From contig NZ_VFOX01000001.1 of NCBI RefSeq assembly GCF_006716345.1, forward strand, positions 62,001 to 126,000: 64,000 bases of DNA, written 5' to 3'. The notes beneath the pieces were generated by a model that was not told the DNA's origin, searched no databases, and saw nothing but the letters and a program-made list of their open reading frames with translations. Source of the stretch: Microbacterium saperdae (GTDB taxonomy: Bacteria; Actinomycetota; Actinomycetes; Actinomycetales; Microbacteriaceae). The translations under genes and the position numbers were made by a program. Positions 60,333 through 64,000 of the stretch are shown piece by piece (within the stretch, counting starts at the first letter, position 1; every line of letters begins with the position of its first letter).

Positions 60333-61247
60333 CTACTGACCGCCGAAGCCGCTCGTCGCGACTCCCTTGACGATCTGCTTCTGGAAGATGATGAAGACGA
60401 TGATGAGCGGAAGCGCGGCGAGCACGGCCTGCGCCATGACCTGCGCGTACTGCACGCCGTAGGCGCTGATCACGGTCTGCAGTCCCACCGGGAGCGTCAT
60501 CAGAGTGGTGTCGTTGATGACGAGGAAGGGCCACAGGAAGTTGTTCCAGGCGCCGATGAACACGAAGATCGCGACGGATGCCAGGATCGGCCGCGACAGG
60601 GGCAGCACGATCGACCAGAAGATGCGCAGGCGGCTGGCGCCGTCGACGCGGGCGGCGTCTTCCAGCTCGATCGGGATCGCGTCGAAGAACCGCTTCAGGA
60701 TGAACACCATCGCCGGCGCCACGACCTGAGGCAGGATCAGGCCCCAGTAGGTGTCGATCAGGTTGAAGGCGAGCATCTCGTAGAACAGCGGGATGATCAG
60801 CACCTGCGGCGGCACCACGATCGAGGCGATGATCACCACGAACAGCCACTTGCGACCCGTGAAGTCGAGGCGCGAGAAGGCGTAGGCGGCGAGAGCGGAG
60901 ATCGTGAGGGTGATCAGGGTGATCGCGACCGAGGTGAACAGGCTGTTGAGCGCCCAGGTGTACACGTTGCCCTGCGACAGGATCGCCGTGAACGCCTCGA
61001 TCGTCGGCCCGGTCGCACCGATCCAGGACGGATCGCCGGAGGCGGCATCCGTCTCGGTCTTGAACGCGGTGGCGATCGCCCAGAGGAACGGCAGCAGCCA
61101 GCCGAGCGCCAGGATCGCGAGCACGATGAACGCGGTGACCCGGAGCGGAGCGAAGGGCTTCTGGCCGGGCAGGTGCGGACGTGCGGCGCGGCGGGCGGGC
61201 TTCGGAACGGTCAGGGTCTCGGTGGGGGAGAGGGTGGTGGAGGACAT
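60333..61247 (-). CDS. CUT1 sugar ABC transporter permease (MalG/AraQ type)
   Basis: 304 residues with six membrane helices and the EAA loop LEDAARVDGASRLRIFWSIVLP. Start shares one base with the stop of the MalF-type permease upstream. The frame to 61931 is a shadow of that gene. Forms the transmembrane pair of an oligosaccharide importer; no ATPase gene is present. Confidence 0.93.
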   Translation of the reverse strand: MSSTTLSPTETLTVPKPARRAARPHLPGQKPFAPLRVTAFIVLAILALGWLLPFLWAIATAFKTETDAASGDPSWIGATGPTIEAFTAILSQGNVYTWALNSLFTSVAITLITLTISALAAYAFSRLDFTGRKWLFVVIIASIVVPPQVLIIPLFYEMLAFNLIDTYWGLILPQVVAPAMVFILKRFFDAIPIELEDAARVDGASRLRIFWSIVLPLSRPILASVAIFVFIGAWNNFLWPFLVINDTTLMTLPVGLQTVISAYGVQYAQVMAQAVLAALPLIIVFIIFQKQIVKGVATSGFGGQ

Positions 61248-62194
61248 CACTGCTGCTCCTTCCGGCGACGCGAGACCAGGGCCTGCGCGACGCCGATGAC
61301 GACGATGAGGGCGAAGAAGACGTACGAGATCGCGGCCGAGTAGCCGAACCGGTAGCTCACGAAACCGGCCTCGTAGATGTACTGCACGATCGAGCGGGTG
61401 GTGTCGCTCGCGACGCCGCCGAGCATCTGGTACGCCTGATCGAACAGTTTGAGCGAGGCGAGGATCTGCAGGATGAGGATCAGCACGGTCGCCGGTCCCA
61501 GCTGCGGAAGCGTGATCGACCAGAACTGGCGCCACGGACCCGCGCCGTCGAGCGATGCCGCCTCGTACTGCTGCGAGGGGATGTTCTGCATGGCCGCGAG
61601 GTAGAGCAGGAAGTTGAATCCGACGGTCCACCACACGGTCGCGATCACGATCGAGAGCATGTTGGTCTCGGGGTTCTGCAGCCACGCCAGCGGCTCCAGT
61701 CCGAAGAACTTCAGGATGTTGTTGGCCGCACCGATCTGCGGGTTGAAGATCCAGACCCAGATCTGCGAGATCACGGTCGACGCCAGCAGGTACGGCATGA
61801 AGAACGACAGGCGCCAGAGCCACTGCCCGGGCAGTCCGCGATCGACCAGCGCCGCCATGAGCAGCGCGATGACCACGAGCGGCACGGTGGAGAGGAGGGT
61901 GAACCAGACCGTGTTGCCCATCGACTGCCACATCACGGGGTCGGTCAGGGCCTCGGCGTAGTTGGCGAAGCCGACGAAGGCGCCGCCGGCACCCGTGAGC
62001 GACTGATCCGTGAAGCTCAGGATGATGCCGTGGATGATCGGCCAGACCAGGAACAGCGCGAAGGCGATCAGGAACGGGGCGAGGAACGCCCAGCTGACCA
62101 GTTGCTCCCGGTTGCGCGAGCCTGCGCGTCGGGGGCGGAAGTCGGCGGCGCTGCCCGTGACGATCGTGCGGGTGGTGGCTGCTGTCGTGGTCAT
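61247..62194 (-). CDS. CUT1 sugar ABC transporter permease (MalF/AraP type)
   Basis: 315 residues. Six membrane helices, EAA loop YEAASLDGAGPWRQFWSITLP. ATG 62194 overlaps the binding-protein stop by 4 bases. Partner of the MalG-type permease. The longer frame to 62887 is a shadow of the binding-protein gene. Confidence 0.93.
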   Translation of the reverse strand: MTTTAATTRTIVTGSAADFRPRRAGSRNREQLVSWAFLAPFLIAFALFLVWPIIHGIILSFTDQSLTGAGGAFVGFANYAEALTDPVMWQSMGNTVWFTLLSTVPLVVIALLMAALVDRGLPGQWLWRLSFFMPYLLASTVISQIWVWIFNPQIGAANNILKFFGLEPLAWLQNPETNMLSIVIATVWWTVGFNFLLYLAAMQNIPSQQYEAASLDGAGPWRQFWSITLPQLGPATVLILILQILASLKLFDQAYQMLGGVASDTTRSIVQYIYEAGFVSYRFGYSAAISYVFFALIVVIGVAQALVSRRRKEQQ

Positions 62195-63528
62195 GGCTTC
62201 CACGTCCCCTCGGGATCGGCGGGGTTGGGTTGGCGGAGCAGGGTGTTTACGCGGGTCTCGAAACGGTCGATCGCCGCGGCGGGGTCGTCGCCCGAGAGCA
62301 GCACGCCCTGGACGGCCGCGCCGAACTCGCTCTGGAAGTTGGAGCCCGATCCGGTGAACCAGGCGGTCGGGTCGTAGACGACGTGCTCGGCTGCTTCGGC
62401 GTAGTGCGCCTGCGGGATCAGGTCGGCGTAGGCGGGGGACGAGGTGACGGGGAGGAACGCCGGGATGTGTCCGGCCTCCGCCCACCCGAACGAGCCCTTC
62501 AGCATGTCGGCGACGAACTGATACGTCAGGTCGCGGCGCACCGGATCGGCGTTCGTCTGATGCGGCAGCACGAAGGAGTGCGAGTCGGCGTACACCGCCG
62601 GGGTTCCGTAGAGCGTGGGGATCATGGTCGCGTCGAAGGGGAGCTTCGCGTTCTGCATGGTGCGCAGCTCCCACACCCCGGTGAAGAGCATGCCGCTCTT
62701 GCCCGTCGCGAACTCGGCCACCGCTCCGCCGTAGTCGGCCTGCGCCGCGGCGATCTCGCCGTCGAGGAGCGTCTGCATGAAGGTCAGGGATTCGACGGCG
62801 GCATCCTTGTCGATCACGGCCTTGCCGCCGACGGGCAGTTCGATCGCGAGGCCGTGCTGGGCGTACAGCCCGTAGAACAGGCGCCACATCTGGGCACCGT
62901 CGCCGAGGTAGCCGTACGACAGGGCGTGACCCTCGGCGGAACCGCCGATCGTGCGCAGCTGGTCCAGGAACTCCTCCGGAGAGGAGGTCTCCTGCAGGCG
63001 GCCGTCGGAGTCGAGCACGCCCGCCGCATCGCAGATCTCGGTGTTGAACATCGCGACGAAGGGGTGCGCGTCGAGAGCGACGCTGTACATGTTCTCGCCG
63101 ACGAAGCCCTTCTCCCAGATGGGGGTCGGGAAGGTGGAGGCGTCGACGCCGAGCGCGGCGAGCCGGTCGAGGTCCCAGGTGTCGAGCAGGCCGCCCGGCG
63201 CCCAGCCGACCGTGCGGGTGGCGTGCATGATCGCGACGTCCGGTGCCCGACCGCCGGCGCCGGCCATCGCGAGCTTCGTGTAGTACGGGGTGCCCCAGGC
63301 GAGCACGGTGGGGCGGATGCGGAACGCGGACTGCGCGCTGTTCACCTGGTCGAGCAGCGACGACATCGTGACGCCGTCACCTCCGGAGAGCAGATGCCAG
63401 AACTGCAGGGTCTCGGTGCGGGAGCCGGCGACGGCTCCGGGGGCGCAGCCGGCGAGCAGCACGGTGCCGGCGGCGAGGGAGGCGGCAGTGAGGAACTGCC
63501 TTCTGGACAGATCGAGCGGGGGCGTCAT
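62191..63528 (-). CDS. Tat-type lipoprotein sugar-binding protein, family 1
   Basis: 445 residues. The signal carries both a twin-arginine motif (LSRRQFLTAAS) and a lipobox LAGC (Cys28), so it is probably exported folded and then lipidated. Family 1 solute-binding fold with TETLQFWHLLSGGDGVTMSSLLD and GKSGMLFTGVWEL. ATG 63528 follows AAGGAGT; frame to 63567 is rejected. It opens the arabinoside uptake and GH51 operon and lies just downstream of a LacI palindrome. Confidence 0.92.
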   Translation of the reverse strand: MTPPLDLSRRQFLTAASLAAGTVLLAGCAPGAVAGSRTETLQFWHLLSGGDGVTMSSLLDQVNSAQSAFRIRPTVLAWGTPYYTKLAMAGAGGRAPDVAIMHATRTVGWAPGGLLDTWDLDRLAALGVDASTFPTPIWEKGFVGENMYSVALDAHPFVAMFNTEICDAAGVLDSDGRLQETSSPEEFLDQLRTIGGSAEGHALSYGYLGDGAQMWRLFYGLYAQHGLAIELPVGGKAVIDKDAAVESLTFMQTLLDGEIAAAQADYGGAVAEFATGKSGMLFTGVWELRTMQNAKLPFDATMIPTLYGTPAVYADSHSFVLPHQTNADPVRRDLTYQFVADMLKGSFGWAEAGHIPAFLPVTSSPAYADLIPQAHYAEAAEHVVYDPTAWFTGSGSNFQSEFGAAVQGVLLSGDDPAAAIDRFETRVNTLLRQPNPADPEGTWKP

Positions 63529-63565
63529 CGTCACTCCTTCGTGACTGTGAGGTGGACGACTCATC

Positions 63566-63581
63566 ATTACATCGATGTAAT
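63566..63581 (-). promoter_or_regulatory. LacI-type operator of the arabinoside operon
   Basis: ATTACATCGATGTAAT is a perfect 16-base palindrome with a central CG, 38 bases upstream of the binding-protein start. It is probably bound by the LacI regulator whose gene ends at 63625. Confidence 0.8.
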
Positions 63582-63624
63582 GGCGGGCGCAAGCATCATT
63601 CCGTGACCGGTCCCGGCAGGCTGA

Positions 63625-64000
63625 TCAGGGGTGGTGACCGGCGGGGCGCCCCGCGGTGCTGGCGCGCTCCAGCAGCCGGTGCGAGAGCGTGAGCGCCTGC
63701 GGCAGGGCAGCCCGGTCGTCCATGCGCGATTCCAGCAGCCCGAGGGCGGCGACGGCGAACGCGCGGCGATCGAAGGCGATCGTCGTCAGCGACGGCGAGG
63801 TGAACTTCGAGAACTCCACGTCGTCGAAGCCGGTCACGATCACGTCTTCCGGTACGCGGATGCCGTTCTCATGCAGCGTGTGCAGGGCCCCCAGCGCCAG
63901 GGTGTCGGTGAGCGCCACGATCGCGTCGAAGGCGACCTTGCGGTCGAGCAATGCGCGCACGGCATCCGCGCCTCCCGACATCGACCACGGGAGGCGGTTG
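63625..64000 (-). CDS. LacI family regulator, C-terminal part (5' end outside window)
   Basis: The frame stays open to the window end, so the start lies beyond 64000; about 124 residues are visible. MSGGADAVRALLDRK, FDAIVALTDTLALGALHTLHENGIRVPEDVIVTGFDDVEFSKFTSPSLTTIAFD is the sugar-binding C-terminal domain of LacI proteins. It precedes the transporter-arabinofuranosidase operon on the same strand and is its likely repressor. Confidence 0.9.
   Translation of the reverse strand, partial: NRLPWSMSGGADAVRALLDRKVAFDAIVALTDTLALGALHTLHENGIRVPEDVIVTGFDDVEFSKFTSPSLTTIAFDRRAFAVAALGLLESRMDDRAALPQALTLSHRLLERASTAGRPAGHHP

Noticed and set aside
60333..61931. Extended permease frame (532 codons)
   Set aside because: The extra N terminus lies inside the MalF-type gene out of frame; the true start at 61247 gives a standard six-helix permease.
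1..64000. tRNA, rRNA, CRISPR, insertion sequence, prophage or integrase
   Set aside because: None seen on either strand: no cloverleaf-like GGTTCGA tails near gene ends, no regularly spaced repeats, no transposase or integrase motifs.

Overview
The window is very GC-rich, densely coded DNA without tRNA, rRNA, phage, transposon or CRISPR signals. Gene content (a large LAxTG-anchored surface protein, many GntR/LacI regulators with sugar ABC transporters, leaderless starts) and the frequent GGATGCC/GGCATCC word point to an actinobacterium, most likely a Microbacteriaceae member close to Microbacterium. The genus is an inference. It reads as a catabolic stretch of a chromosome: about 60 genes, most in short operons, each with its own regulator. 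No gene-free stretch exceeds 300 bases; the longest are 11332-11547, 42621-42820 and 51952-52159, and their contents are listed as regulatory sites.

Layout. 1-6195: an NCS1 nucleobase-type permease (cut by the window edge), a hydantoinase A-like protein, two tandem DUF917 proteins and a PucR regulator, probably for uptake and opening of a hydantoin-like ring. 6225-13421: an SDR oxidoreductase, a 1412-residue secreted, sortase-anchored DUF4838 protein, a membrane-anchored protein with two ribosomal L7/L12-type domains, and rlmN. 13453-18369: a LysR regulator divergent from a 3-hydroxybutyrate dehydrogenase-like SDR with two alpha/beta hydrolases, then a quinone reductase-like flavoprotein divergent from a TetR regulator. 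18519-23625: a DUF4407 membrane protein, a MocR regulator, a small membrane protein and an aldo/keto reductase. 23742-29062: a class V aminotransferase plus CUT1 sugar ABC transporter operon, divergent from a FadR-type regulator. 29183-34017: an ACT-domain protein, a Cds1-like PLP enzyme, gntR-rbsD-rbsK and a divergent transaldolase-like aldolase.

34128-40418 is a full non-phosphorylative L-fucose pathway (mutarotase, dehydrogenase, lactonase, dehydratase, 2-keto-3-deoxyfuconate dehydrogenase, FAH hydrolase) with a FadR-type regulator; it should give pyruvate and L-lactate. 40539-46496: a LacI regulator, a ketose 3-epimerase-like protein and a CUT2 (ribose-type) ABC transporter. 46645-51951: an unassigned carbohydrate operon (cupin phosphoglucose isomerase, FGGY kinase, 2-hydroxyacid dehydrogenase, shikimate dehydrogenase-like, phosphotriesterase-like lactonase, small monooxygenase). 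52160-54118: VOC protein, CGNR zinc-finger protein and EamA exporter. 54224-58609: GntR regulator and prpD-prpB-prpC for propionate (2-methylcitrate cycle). 58751-64000: a GH51 arabinofuranosidase with a CUT1 ABC transporter and the C-terminal part of a LacI regulator.

Two operator-like motifs tie distant loci together. ACCTGT-N4-ACAGGT lies at the ribose locus, before the CUT2 transporter and before the unassigned operon. ATCSGATGT lies at both fucose divergent promoters and before the same transporter. Many genes appear leaderless, with a TANNNT box 6-7 bases before the start codon. Several families of long hairpin repeats sit between genes, mostly at convergent gene ends.
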